64,000 nt of DNA from Parasutterella excrementihominis YIT 11859 (GCF_000205025.1 NZ_GL883691.1:1-64000); one strand, 5' to 3'; shown: positions 15,138-23,859, counted from the first letter of the stretch. A program made the numbers and translations. The notes: a model not told the origin generated them from the letters alone.

Positions 15138-16640
15138 TTAAGCGATAGCTTCGGCGACCTTGCGCTCTAATTCTTCTTTAGCGCCCTTAACTTGGCCGAC
15201 TCTGCTTTCTAATGTCAGGTTGTCACGATCCAGGTTGGTCTGAAGACGATTGAGCTGGCGAGTGACTTCCTCAGAATTCGAACCGCCGATTGTCTTCTTG
15301 GACATCGCGTTTCTTGTCGGATCAAGCGCTTCACGGATCAGGTCATCAGTAAGACTGGTCTTCTTACCCAGGAGAAGCTCGCAGATCGGATTGATGTCAT
15401 CCACTGTGATTTCGTTGGCTAGCTTGTTATGTTCCTGCATGTAGCCGACCAACATGGCCACCACGCCATGAGCACTGCGGAAGGAAATACCGTCATGGCG
15501 AACGAGGTAGTTAGCCAATTCGGTAACTGTGCAATAGTTTTGGACTGCAGCTTGAAGCATCCTTTCTTTCTTGAGCGTTAATGTCTTGATCGTGACATTT
15601 AACAATGCCAAGTCAGCTTCAAATTCCTGCAAAGCGGTCCATACAAATCGCATAGCTTCTGTTGAAGAGTCTCTGCAGTGAGTGAACGGAATATTCTTCA
15701 GTGAACTGAAAACTGACACGAAGAAAGCTTCCATATGAGCGGCTTTGCCTTTGCAGCATTCCAGTGTCAGAGCATTCTTCTTCTGCGGCATGATGGAAGA
15801 GCACCCTGCAACAGAATCGTCGACTTCGACATAACCGTATTCAGGCGTGGACCACATGTAGAGGTCGTAAGCGAAGCGGGAAAGCGTGCAGGAAGCAACA
15901 GACATCGTGCCGATGATCTCAAGGCAGTAATCTCTGCTTGCCGTGCAGTCGATGGAGTTTTGCATGGGTTCGTCAAAACCGAGCAGGGCACTTGTTCTGT
16001 CTCGGTTGATCATGAAAGTGGTAGAACCCATGGAACCGCCCCCAAGAGGGCAAATGTTCAAGGCCTTCCAAGCATTTTGGATTCTTTCATAATCACGTTC
16101 CAGAGCATTTAGAACTCCGGCGCAATAATGACCGAAAGTAATCGGTTCTGACGGCTGAAGATGTGTGTAGCCGCTCATAACGGCATCAACATTTGCCTCT
16201 CCTAAATTTATAAGATTCTGGCGAAGCTCATTGAACATGCCGCACAGACGCAGATAGAAACCTCGGATGTCCATTCTTGCTTCTGTTGCAAAAAGGTCGT
16301 TTCTGGATCGGGCGGTATGCTGCTGGCCCCCGATCTCGGCGCCGGTTTGCTCAAGAAGATACTTCTCCAAGTTGAAGTACAGGTCTTCGACATTGGGATT
16401 GATTTCAAAGGTCGGATGACCTTCCATTGCAGAGATTTCCTGCGTGCACTCTAAGATCTTCTTTGCAACGTCGGTACTGATGATGCCTTCCTCGGCAAGC
16501 ATTAAGACATGAGCTTTGTTGATATCGAGGATGGTTTGATAACTTCTTTCTAGGTCTGTTTTAATCGCCGGGTTGATAAGATATTTCACAACTTCCGGTG
16601 CGGGTGCTTTTTTGATTTTTCCGCGATGGTTCTCGTCCAT
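15138..16640 (-). CDS. argininosuccinate-lyase-like enzyme (second copy)
   Basis: 500 aa paralogue of the protein at 193-1704, with the same non-canonical signatures: QQHTARSRNDLFATEARMD, YTHLQPSEPITFGHY, LGGGSMGSTTFMINRD and CSSIMPQKKNALTLE (catalytic serine loop, with NP replaced by NA). The fold and chemistry are those of C-N lyases releasing fumarate or a related acid. AAGGAG stands 6 bases before the ATG. It is monocistronic, on the opposite strand from the other lyases, next to a LysR gene. Two near-identical divergent ArgH-like enzymes in one 16 kb cluster without argG argue for a shared catabolic substrate class. Confidence 0.8.
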   Translation of the reverse strand: MDENHRGKIKKAPAPEVVKYLINPAIKTDLERSYQTILDINKAHVLMLAEEGIISTDVAKKILECTQEISAMEGHPTFEINPNVEDLYFNLEKYLLEQTGAEIGGQQHTARSRNDLFATEARMDIRGFYLRLCGMFNELRQNLINLGEANVDAVMSGYTHLQPSEPITFGHYCAGVLNALERDYERIQNAWKALNICPLGGGSMGSTTFMINRDRTSALLGFDEPMQNSIDCTASRDYCLEIIGTMSVASCTLSRFAYDLYMWSTPEYGYVEVDDSVAGCSSIMPQKKNALTLECCKGKAAHMEAFFVSVFSSLKNIPFTHCRDSSTEAMRFVWTALQEFEADLALLNVTIKTLTLKKERMLQAAVQNYCTVTELANYLVRHDGISFRSAHGVVAMLVGYMQEHNKLANEITVDDINPICELLLGKKTSLTDDLIREALDPTRNAMSKKTIGGSNSEEVTRQLNRLQTNLDRDNLTLESRVGQVKGAKEELERKVAEAIA

Positions 16641-16836
16641 AGTGGCTCCTTATGGTGGTTGGGATTTGGTCCTCTAATGATCCTATGGATGCCGTCGATT
16701 GTCTTCTCGGGAAGAGAACTTTTCAAAATTAGTTTTGAAAAATTCAAAATAAATATAAGCAAGCATGCCTGTAACATGGGATTTTTTGAGAATACGGGAG
16801 TGCCTAAAATGGCCGGAGTTATCTGAGGTTTCTTCT

Positions 16837-18411
16837 ATGTCTCTTCCTTCATTGCCGTTCGGAATTTCTTCTTTTGGAAATATACGTCTGTCCGACAGAG
16901 TTTATGTGGACAAGACGGCTCAGATTTTTTCCATGGTTGATAAACATTCTCGAGTGTTGCTGACAAGACCACGACGATTCGGTAAATCTCTTCTTGTGTC
17001 CGTGCTCAACTCGCTCTTCCGCAGCGGTGACCAAGATTTTCAAGGCTTGAAGATCGAAAAGCTCTGGAAAGAACGAAAGCAGAATAAGGTTGTCCTGCTG
17101 GACTTTTCTGTGACTTGCTCTAGCCGGTTCGAGCGTTTTGAGTTGAATTTTGTTTTGCACCTCTTGAACTCCTTCAGCGAGCATGGCTTTCAATGCGATA
17201 GTTATTTGCTGCCTGATCTGCTGGAAAAGTTGTCGGAATGGTTAGAGGGCCAGGAGCCTGGTTCTCTGGTACTTCTTGTAGATGAGTACGAGGCGCCTTT
17301 GACGGCGACTTTGGAAGATCCAAAATTATTCAACCTAATTTTGAAAGATATCTCTGGGTTCTTTTCGGTGATTGGATCTCGAGATTCTGCTTTCCGCTTT
17401 GTGTTTATCACCGGAATTGTGAACTTCAAAAACACCGGTATGCTCTCTGAGCTTAAAGGCTTGGCAGATATTTCTTTGGATCCGGAGTACGGATCGATTG
17501 TTGGCTTTACCACTCAAGAACTAAAAGACTATTTTTCTGGTTATATAGAAAACGCCGCAAGACAACTTGGGGCGGAGCCGGAGGCTTTGCTGCAGCGTTT
17601 GACTGGATACTATGATGGATATTGTTTCGAAAAGACCGCAACCGTCAGAGTCATGAATCCATGGTCGGTCATGAGCTTCCTTATTTATCCTACTAGAGGC
17701 TTCCGCGATCATTGGTTTCAAACCGGCGGCCAGCCGTCAGTCCTAAAAGACCTATTTAGATCAGGAGCATTGAAAGACCCAAAGAATTTCGCTGCCGTTA
17801 AGACCATTCCATTTTCGCAGCTTGGCGGTCCCGCCATAGGAGAGAATTTCTCAGAAGTTGATCTTCTTACTCAGACTGGCTACCTGACTTTCAAATCTGT
17901 AGATGGAAACATCGCCATTGTTGACTATTCCACCGAAGAAGTTCGGCATGCGATGGCTGGTATGTACTTGCATCAGCTGGTAGGAAAAACTATTGAACAG
18001 GCCGGTGTGATGGACTTCGCTATTAGGCTTGTCAAGGATAATCCCGAGACTCTTGTACGAATATTCAATAGATTGCTGGAAAGTGTGGATTACGAAGCGT
18101 ACTCGATCGAGGATGCAAAGAGTGTCCTTGCCGTCATTCAGATTGCGATGATTAATGTTCGGCTTTCGCCCGTTATTAAAGTGATTGCAAAAGGTGAAAG
18201 CGTTTTAGAAGTCCAAGCCGGAGAGAGGACTATTGTGTTAACACTCGAATATTGTCATCCGGATCAGGAAGCTGAACAGTTGCTGCAAGTTGCGGTAAGT
18301 CAATTGGATAAACCCTTTTCTGGAAAGCTGGGCGGAAGAATGGAGATTTTGAAGTTGGTTTTAGTGTTTTCCGAATCCGACAGACGAATTACAGTATGGT
18401 CCGTTGCTTAA
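16837..18411 (+). CDS. AAA-ATPase-like protein with degenerate PD-(D/E)XK domain
   Basis: About 524 aa. The N-terminus (PFGISSFGNIRLSDRVYVDKT) and the P-loop RPRRFGKSLL (about 44-53) with Walker B LVLLVDEYEAPL identify the AAA-ATPase_like/PDDEXK_9 family common in gut bacteria, whose function is unknown. The C-terminal nuclease motif is broken: the paralogue at 19716 reads SDLEV...ILEFKVS, this one reads SVLEV...VLTLEYC, so the metal-binding Asp and the ExK pair are lost. The ATPase part appears intact. ATG 16837 is chosen (GAGG eight bases upstream; alignment with the paralogue); the frame is open from 16765. It is convergent with the Fic gene. Confidence 0.75.
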   Translation: MSLPSLPFGISSFGNIRLSDRVYVDKTAQIFSMVDKHSRVLLTRPRRFGKSLLVSVLNSLFRSGDQDFQGLKIEKLWKERKQNKVVLLDFSVTCSSRFERFELNFVLHLLNSFSEHGFQCDSYLLPDLLEKLSEWLEGQEPGSLVLLVDEYEAPLTATLEDPKLFNLILKDISGFFSVIGSRDSAFRFVFITGIVNFKNTGMLSELKGLADISLDPEYGSIVGFTTQELKDYFSGYIENAARQLGAEPEALLQRLTGYYDGYCFEKTATVRVMNPWSVMSFLIYPTRGFRDHWFQTGGQPSVLKDLFRSGALKDPKNFAAVKTIPFSQLGGPAIGENFSEVDLLTQTGYLTFKSVDGNIAIVDYSTEEVRHAMAGMYLHQLVGKTIEQAGVMDFAIRLVKDNPETLVRIFNRLLESVDYEAYSIEDAKSVLAVIQIAMINVRLSPVIKVIAKGESVLEVQAGERTIVLTLEYCHPDQEAEQLLQVAVSQLDKPFSGKLGGRMEILKLVLVFSESDRRITVWSVA

Positions 18412-18456
18412 ACTCGAGCTATCCTTAGTTAGATCAAACGGAAAGAAGCGACCACC

Positions 18457-19497
18457 TCAGAAGTAATTGGCCGTAGAGAACTCTAACTGCTCCATGAAAA
18501 TTTTCTTGAAAGAAGGAATCGAGTTCTGTTCATAAAAAAGCAATGTCGCGTAACGATAATCTTCCGGCTCAACGGTCCTGAACGAGATAGGACAGTATTT
18601 GTTTGGGAGCAGCAACGCATTGCAAATAATTCTTGCTGTTCTTTTGTTTCCGTCTTCGAAGGGCTGGATGTAGGCAATTAAGAGCAGAGCGATAAAGGCT
18701 TTTTCTAGAACGTTTCGTTTGGAGTTAATGAGATCACACAAATCTTGGAGAGCTTTTTGGATTTGATTCGCTTTGGCTAAAGGCTTGTAATTTGTTCCGG
18801 TAATTCCGACTCGCCCGGCCCGGATTTTGTTCGGTATTCCAAGTCCTTTCGTAAGAAAGCGGTGAATCTCAAGGATTTTTTGAACTGTTAATTCTCTAAA
18901 GTAATCAGGTTTGTTGAGGACGTAATCCAAAGCGGCTTGATGGTTTAGAAGCATGACGGCTTCTGCTTTTGTATTGCCCTTGGTGTGTTTTCCTTCTTTG
19001 AAAAGTGATTCGGTTTGAAGAAGTGTGTAGGTGTTGCCTTCAATTTGGGAGGATTTCCATGATAAATCAATGGCAAATCTCTCCTTTTCCTTCCGTCGGA
19101 GTATAGGCGAAAGTCCTTTCCGGCGTTCTTCGAATTCTCCTTGTCGTTCTGTGAGTCTTTCCATTTCCTCCTGGGAGAACAGATCATGATTAAGAAGCGT
19201 TTCAAACAACTCATGGTTAAAAGAGGTCAGTGCTTGACGGTCGTCTTGTTCTTTCCGGAAGTATTCCTCTGGAGTTATGGGATTAAACAGCCTTCCAACG
19301 CTTGTTATTTCATATTTTGCGGATCTGCCGGAACCACTCGCAACGATCCTGCCGTCCTTCGCAAGAGATGTAACTATTCGATGGACGGTTGTTTTGGAAA
19401 AGCCGGCGCCTAATTCCTCCGCTAGCTCTGAAAGACTTTTGGGGGAGTTTGAAAGAGAGGTTAGGATTTCTGATTCTTTTTCGCGGAGGGCAGACAT
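18457..19497 (-). CDS. Fic family protein with N-terminal winged helix, catalytic His replaced
   Basis: 346 aa from the chosen start. The N-terminus (ILTSLSNSPKSLSELAEEL, then KTTVHRIVTSLAKDGRI) is a winged helix-turn-helix, followed by a Fic domain with an inhibitory-helix motif SSQIEGN and the core motif IQPFEDGNKRTAR. Fic AMP-transferases have HPFxxGNxR; here the catalytic histidine is glutamine (about residue 277), so AMPylation activity is doubtful. The ATG at 19497 is preferred over 19587 because the region between is an array of inverted half-sites typical of an operator, and the wHTH then begins at the N-terminus. It lies between two AAA-ATPase-like genes. It is probably a Fic-type regulator that represses its own gene. 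Confidence 0.75.
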   Translation of the reverse strand: MSALREKESEILTSLSNSPKSLSELAEELGAGFSKTTVHRIVTSLAKDGRIVASGSGRSAKYEITSVGRLFNPITPEEYFRKEQDDRQALTSFNHELFETLLNHDLFSQEEMERLTERQGEFEERRKGLSPILRRKEKERFAIDLSWKSSQIEGNTYTLLQTESLFKEGKHTKGNTKAEAVMLLNHQAALDYVLNKPDYFRELTVQKILEIHRFLTKGLGIPNKIRAGRVGITGTNYKPLAKANQIQKALQDLCDLINSKRNVLEKAFIALLLIAYIQPFEDGNKRTARIICNALLLPNKYCPISFRTVEPEDYRYATLLFYEQNSIPSFKKIFMEQLEFSTANYF

Positions 19498-19500
19498 TTT

Positions 19501-19571
19501 CGTTCCAAAACATGATGTTTTTCGTTCTATTTTAAGTAGGAATGGAACGATTAGTACATGGTTTTGGAACA
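19501..19571. promoter_or_regulatory. four-half-site operator upstream of the Fic gene
   Basis: Two copies of CGTTCYA in one orientation (19501-19507, 19523-19529) and two of TGGAACR in the opposite one (19543-19549, 19565-19571). Spacings are 22, 20 and 22 bases, so the array is symmetric about 19536 with sites on the same face of the helix. It touches the Fic start codon, which suggests autoregulation by the wHTH domain. Confidence 0.6.
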
Positions 19572-19715
19572 ATCGTAATAACTCCAAATACTGGGGAGAA
19601 ATATTTTTAGAGCCGCAAATGCAGGAGAACTGTCTCGGGGTTCGATGTTAAAGTTACTTTTATCATGCTTTGGTAAAATTGACTAAATCAGATTTTTAGA
19701 ATTAAGGGGAAGGGG

Positions 19716-21302
19716 ATGGATGAGTTAAGTCTGCTGCCGCTTGGCACGTCTGATTTCGCAACGTTAAGGTTAAGGAATCAGATTTATGTCGACAAGTCAG
19801 CGCTTATATACAAAATAGCCATTCGCCCCGGGAAATTTTTTCTCGCGCGGCCCCGTAGATTTGGTAAATCACTATTGATCTCAACGTTTGAATCACTCTT
19901 CAAGTTTGGACTTAGAGACTTCAAAGGCTTGACCATTGAAAAGCTATGGAAAGAAACTGAGACCTACAACGTTGTTAGGTTGGATTTTTCGGAAATCAGA
20001 CCTGATTTCGGTTTGGAGAAATTCAGGGATGATTTGCGAGACCGTTTAATAGACAATTTCGCCCCTTATGGTTTTAACTTTGACAAAACCGGAACTTCAA
20101 TTTTTAGCCAATTATCTTCATGGTTAAAAAAACAGGCTCCCAACTCTCTAGTTATTCTTGTTGACGAATACGACGCACCACTGACTTCTTGTTTAAGTAA
20201 TTTCGAATTGTTCGAAAAAGTCAGGAGCCTCCTTTCGGATTTTTATGCGATCCTAAAGTCCAACGACGGGGCACTGAGATTTGTCTTCATTACAGGGATT
20301 ACTAAGTTCAACAAAACCAGAATTTTTTCTGCCCTTAATAATTTGTCAGACCTTTCCTTGGATGTGGAGTTCGGAGAGCTTTTAGGCTATACGAAAGAAG
20401 AAATCGAGAAATACTTCTCGCCGTACCTAGCCTGCGCTGCTCGAGCTTTAGATTTAACACGTTCTGAGCTCTTGGGGGCGTTAATGAGACATTATGATGG
20501 TTTCTGTTTTGAAAGAAGCGCCACAGAAAGAGTATTTGCCCCTTGGTCTCTTCTAAACTTCTTTGCATCCCCGAGAAACGGTCTCTTGGACTATTGGTTT
20601 GAAAGCGGCGGTAAGCCTTCAGTTCTGATGGAATATTTGAAATCCCATGCGATGAGAAGTCCTGAGGAATATGGCAGAGAAAAAACTATTTCTTTATCAA
20701 CTCTATCAGGGAGTTCGGACGCCGACACTTTGTCTGACTTAGGTCTTCTCACTCAGACAGGTTATTTGACCATCAAAGCAGTGAAGTATGGAGATACTGT
20801 TTATTTAGATTATCCCAATCTTGAAGTAAAGAAGGCTATGGGCCAACTGTACGTTGAGCACCTCTTGACGGGTAGAAGCGCCGGACAAGTAGGAGCGGGT
20901 CCAATTGTCCAAGTTTTGTCAGAAGAATCAGCCGAGGCTCTTGTCCACATCCTTAATCGTCTTTTTGCAGCAATTGATTATCAGCGATATCCGGTAAGAG
21001 ATGAAGCTTCAGTCAGAGCGTTTACTCAGGTGTATTTTGCAGGAGCCGGACTAGAGCCTAAAGTGGAGCACCATACTGCTCACGGACGCAGTGATTTGGA
21101 AGTTAAAGTTAACAACCGGCATTGGATCCTCGAATTTAAGGTTTCCCGCGACCAAGAAAATCCGGATCAAAAACTCGAAGAAGCTGTCGAGCAACTGAAG
21201 CTCAAAGGATATGGTGACGATTCTTCATCAGAAAATCTGATCAAAGTTGCTTTAGTTTTCTCACTTGAAGAACGAAAATTTATCCGTTGGAAAGAAGTTT
21301 AA
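19716..21302 (+). CDS. AAA-ATPase-like protein with intact PD-(D/E)XK nuclease domain
   Basis: 528 aa, same family as the protein at 16837. P-loop LARPRRFGKSLL (about 43-54) and Walker B SLVILVDEYDAPL (about 144-156) mark the ATPase; the C-terminal domain has SDLEV and, about 13 residues on, ILEFKVS (around residues 455-475), the D...ExK pattern of PD-(D/E)XK nucleases, then a QxxxY-like helix (QLKLKGYG). The family occurs in many copies in Bacteroidetes and other gut genomes; its role is unknown, with defence or mobile-element functions proposed. AAGGGGAAGGGG precedes the ATG. The Fic gene is divergent upstream, so the operator between them may affect both. Confidence 0.8.
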   Translation: MDELSLLPLGTSDFATLRLRNQIYVDKSALIYKIAIRPGKFFLARPRRFGKSLLISTFESLFKFGLRDFKGLTIEKLWKETETYNVVRLDFSEIRPDFGLEKFRDDLRDRLIDNFAPYGFNFDKTGTSIFSQLSSWLKKQAPNSLVILVDEYDAPLTSCLSNFELFEKVRSLLSDFYAILKSNDGALRFVFITGITKFNKTRIFSALNNLSDLSLDVEFGELLGYTKEEIEKYFSPYLACAARALDLTRSELLGALMRHYDGFCFERSATERVFAPWSLLNFFASPRNGLLDYWFESGGKPSVLMEYLKSHAMRSPEEYGREKTISLSTLSGSSDADTLSDLGLLTQTGYLTIKAVKYGDTVYLDYPNLEVKKAMGQLYVEHLLTGRSAGQVGAGPIVQVLSEESAEALVHILNRLFAAIDYQRYPVRDEASVRAFTQVYFAGAGLEPKVEHHTAHGRSDLEVKVNNRHWILEFKVSRDQENPDQKLEEAVEQLKLKGYGDDSSSENLIKVALVFSLEERKFIRWKEV

Positions 21303-21341
21303 TCACCAAGGAAAACATCCTAACCATTCATAGAATCGGGC

Positions 21342-21373
21342 GGCCGCTTTTGGCTGTAATCGAAAAAGCGGCC
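21342..21373 (+). terminator. putative terminator hairpin
   Basis: Perfect 10-bp stem GGCCGCTTTT (21342-21351) with AAAAGCGGCC (21364-21373), 40 bases after the AAA-ATPase-like gene. No clear T-run follows on the plus strand. Confidence 0.5.
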
Positions 21374-21469
21374 TCTCTGCTTCTAAATTGAAATCGCCGA
21401 ATTGTCTGTCCAAATCATTTTTGGCAAAATCCTCTTCTAATTTGATCAATCATAACTGTCGGTATTCTG

Positions 21470-22390
21470 ATGAAATCAAGAAGCTTGCTTAGTAAGGCCG
21501 TTGTATCGAGCCTTTTGCTTTTTCAAGTCCTTTCAGTCTCGGCATCAGATCTAACTTCTGACATTCAAGAAGTCATTAAAGGCAAAAAAGCTCAAGTCGG
21601 CGTCGCGGTTCTTTACAAAGACGATGCCTTCACCGCGAATAACGATGATCAATATCCTTTAATGAGCGTCTTCAAATTCCATATTGCACTTGCTGTTCTA
21701 AAGAAAATGGAAAAGGAAGGCATCCCCTTAACTGCAGTTGTTACGCTAGGACCATCTGACATCGACACGAAGACTTGGAGTCCGATGTACAAAAAATACA
21801 AGTCTAAGAAAATCACTTTGTCCTATGGAGACTTAATCAACTATATGGTCTCTCAGAGCGACAACAATGCTTGTAACTGGCTGATTAATTTTGTGGGCGG
21901 AATTCAAAATGTGAATGACTTCATTAAGAACTTGGGTATCGATCGAATCCAGTTGATCGAAACCGAAAAGTCCATGGAGCAGGACATCAGAAAAAGCTAC
22001 AACAATTGGTCAACGCCGTTGTCTGTAACTCAGCTCTTGAGAAAGGTCTACACAGAAAAGGTCCTTTCTGATGAGCATTTCGCTTTCTTAGAAAAGGCCA
22101 TGCTTGCTTCGGCCTCGGGTAAAGACAAGTTCAGAGCCGGTTTGCCGAAAGAAGTGGAAGTTGGCCATAAGACCGGAATGTCATACAGAACACCGGAAGG
22201 CATCAGAATGTGCGATGCAGACGTGGGCGTTATTTATATGCCCGGAGGCGAGAAATGCTATTTGGCAGTTTTAGTTAAAGACTCAAAAGAAACCGATGCT
22301 GCAAATGCAAAGATCATGGCCGATATCGCCAAGAAGGTCTATTCGCATTACACTGAAAACGCAGGTAAAAATTCGGCTCCTGCTAAATGA
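21470..22390 (+). CDS. class A beta-lactamase, CepA/CblA/CfxA-like (subclass A2)
   Basis: 306 aa. A Sec signal peptide ends near SVSA-SD, so the enzyme is periplasmic. All class A motifs are present: SVFK (S66, K69), SDN (130-132), and HKTG (K234-T235-G236). The omega-loop region reads IETEKSMEQ before NNWSTP, like CepA, CblA, CfxA and PER enzymes rather than TEM/SHV (subclass A2). It is expected to open beta-lactam rings, with cephalosporins the likely preferred substrates given the relatives. A weak promoter (TTGTCT at 21402, CAAAAT at 21425, 17-base gap) lies just upstream. It stands alone among accessory genes. Close relatives are mostly known from Bacteroidetes, so horizontal transfer is possible. 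Confidence 0.85.
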   Translation: MKSRSLLSKAVVSSLLLFQVLSVSASDLTSDIQEVIKGKKAQVGVAVLYKDDAFTANNDDQYPLMSVFKFHIALAVLKKMEKEGIPLTAVVTLGPSDIDTKTWSPMYKKYKSKKITLSYGDLINYMVSQSDNNACNWLINFVGGIQNVNDFIKNLGIDRIQLIETEKSMEQDIRKSYNNWSTPLSVTQLLRKVYTEKVLSDEHFAFLEKAMLASASGKDKFRAGLPKEVEVGHKTGMSYRTPEGIRMCDADVGVIYMPGGEKCYLAVLVKDSKETDAANAKIMADIAKKVYSHYTENAGKNSAPAK

Positions 22391-22459
22391 GTCTCTCAAC
22401 CTTAATCAGAAAGTTCGACGATTAGGGGAGGAGACGTCCAACGAAGTTCAATCACCTTT

Positions 22460-22955
22460 TTAACTTCGAATTCCCCCGGCCTCTAAAAGTCCTTCCATAT
22501 CATCGGAACAGAGTTCAGCATGAGGAACTTCATTGATTTGCTTGCGAATCAAATAATGACGGTTAATGACAAGCTCAACTGTTTTAAGGCATTGAAGGCT
22601 CTTCGCACTCAGCTCTTTAAGTTTAAGGGATAGGAAAACAAACGAATTTGGCAGGTCGGTGTTAACACCTTCCTGCCAAAATTTTCCTTCCTAATGTAAG
22701 TCTAGATTTTCACATCAGCCTTCCCGGTGATTGCCGACTACTTCCAGGCAAGATTGTTCTTCCTATAAGTAGAAATACTTATTTGCTTAAAATTTTGGAG
22801 ATGTGATCTAAAAAAATTGTCTGCTTGGTCGAGATTAAGGCAGTTAGTCTTCCAGTCTGATTCGACTTTGTCCTCGTTACTGGAATGAACGTAGTCCAAA
22901 GATCTCAACTGAAACAGTCCATAGACAGAATGAGCAGCAGGATGGCAGCAAGAAG
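22460..22955 (-). pseudogene. decayed gene of unknown family
   Basis: Two open minus-strand stretches look like one broken gene. The upstream part (from about 22955 to a TAG near 22755) reads like protein, including HPAAHSVYGLFQLRSLDYVH and CLNLDQADNFF. After a short gap with stops, the downstream part (22690 to a TAA at 22460) reads FWQEGVNTDLPNSFVFLSLK and continues to INEVPHAELCSDDMEGLLEA. Neither has an ATG near its beginning, and the reading frame is broken between them. I do not recognise the family. It could be chance open frame, but the amphipathic, charged composition favours a relic. Confidence 0.35.
22646..22685. terminator. inverted repeat, possible terminator
   Basis: Stem TTGGCAGG with CCTGCCAA (extended by flanking A/T pairs; 22646-22655 and 22672-22681), followed by TTTTCC on the plus strand. 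The loop itself contains the palindrome GGTGTTAACACC. It could end the beta-lactamase transcript. Confidence 0.45.
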
Positions 22956-22971
22956 CGCATAGTCAAAGTTA

Positions 22972-23859
22972 TCACTTCTTCCGGCTATTTATTTCCGAAA
23001 GCAACAAACCGATAAGCGTTAATAGGATGCCTAACGCGGCGCGTGTAGAAATGGTTTCGTGTAGAACTACGACAGAACAGAGAACGGTGATGACGGGAAC
23101 AAGGTAGATGTACACACTTGTCTTTACCGCTCCGAGAACTTTGACAGCAAAGTTCCACGTCACAAAACACATGGCGGATGCGCCAAGACCTAAGAACAAA
23201 AGATTAAAGAAGAAGACAGGTTCAAAAATCCTTTGCCAGTTCAGACATGACTCGAATAATAGTGCTGGGAGCATAAAGAGGATTCCGAATCCGAAAATCT
23301 TTCGTGTGACGAATATTGTCGGAAAGCCGAACTTTCCGATTTCTCTCATAAGGATTGAATACAAAGCCCAAACGGCAGCGGCAGATATGGCCAACAAATC
23401 TCCTTTTGGATTGACCGCCATCGTCCCTCCGGAAAAACTTAGCAAATAGATCCCGACAATCGCCAGGCAAAAACCGACGAAGAAAGCTGCTGAAGGTAAT
23501 TTTTCTTTTAGCAGGACACACGAAAAAATGGCAGTAAAAAACGGCGAGACGGACATGATGACACCGACGCTGCTTGCCTGCGTGTAGGTAAGAGCGATGT
23601 TCTCCAGTAGGTAATAGAGACAAATTCCGAAAAAACCCGCCGAAGCCAAATAAACATTCTGTCTTTGTGTCAATTGGCAAGTACTTTTAGCGGACAGAAA
23701 ATACAAAGCAGCGAAGCCGATGCAAAAACGAATGAGCAAAATTTGCACAGGCGTAAAACCTTGCAGAAGCACCTTGGTGGATACGAACGTCGTTCCCCAA
23801 CAAAGGATCGTTAGGAAAGCCGCTAGATGAGCGGTTGTATTTGAGTTAGTCGGAGTCAT
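22972..23859 (-). CDS. EamA/DMT-family transporter
   Basis: 295 aa, very hydrophobic, about ten transmembrane helices in two EamA repeats (first around FLTILCWGTTFVSTKVLL, second starting near LLAISAAAVWALYSILM). The family exports amino acids, metabolites or drugs across the inner membrane. The start overlaps the end of the AraC regulator by 14 bases on the same strand, so the two are co-transcribed and probably translationally coupled; the regulator most likely senses the exported compound. Substrate cannot be told from sequence. Confidence 0.85.
   Translation of the reverse strand: MTPTNSNTTAHLAAFLTILCWGTTFVSTKVLLQGFTPVQILLIRFCIGFAALYFLSAKSTCQLTQRQNVYLASAGFFGICLYYLLENIALTYTQASSVGVIMSVSPFFTAIFSCVLLKEKLPSAAFFVGFCLAIVGIYLLSFSGGTMAVNPKGDLLAISAAAVWALYSILMREIGKFGFPTIFVTRKIFGFGILFMLPALLFESCLNWQRIFEPVFFFNLLFLGLGASAMCFVTWNFAVKVLGAVKTSVYIYLVPVITVLCSVVVLHETISTRAALGILLTLIGLLLSEINSRKK

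Larger units (their letters stand above)
22391..22971. other. gene-poor stretch with a decayed gene
   Basis: No intact gene. The minus strand carries two long codon-like frames without start codons (see the pseudogene entry) and a strong inverted repeat at 22646-22681. Confidence 0.5.

Noticed and set aside
15735-16112. 125-codon plus-strand frame inside the second ArgH-like gene
   Set aside because: Antisense to a conserved enzyme, no ribosome binding site and no recognisable domain.
193-16640. Arginine biosynthesis (argH) cluster
   Set aside because: No argG or other arg gene is present, the substrate motifs differ from ArgH, and the neighbours are aspartase-like lyases and a respiratory flavoprotein.
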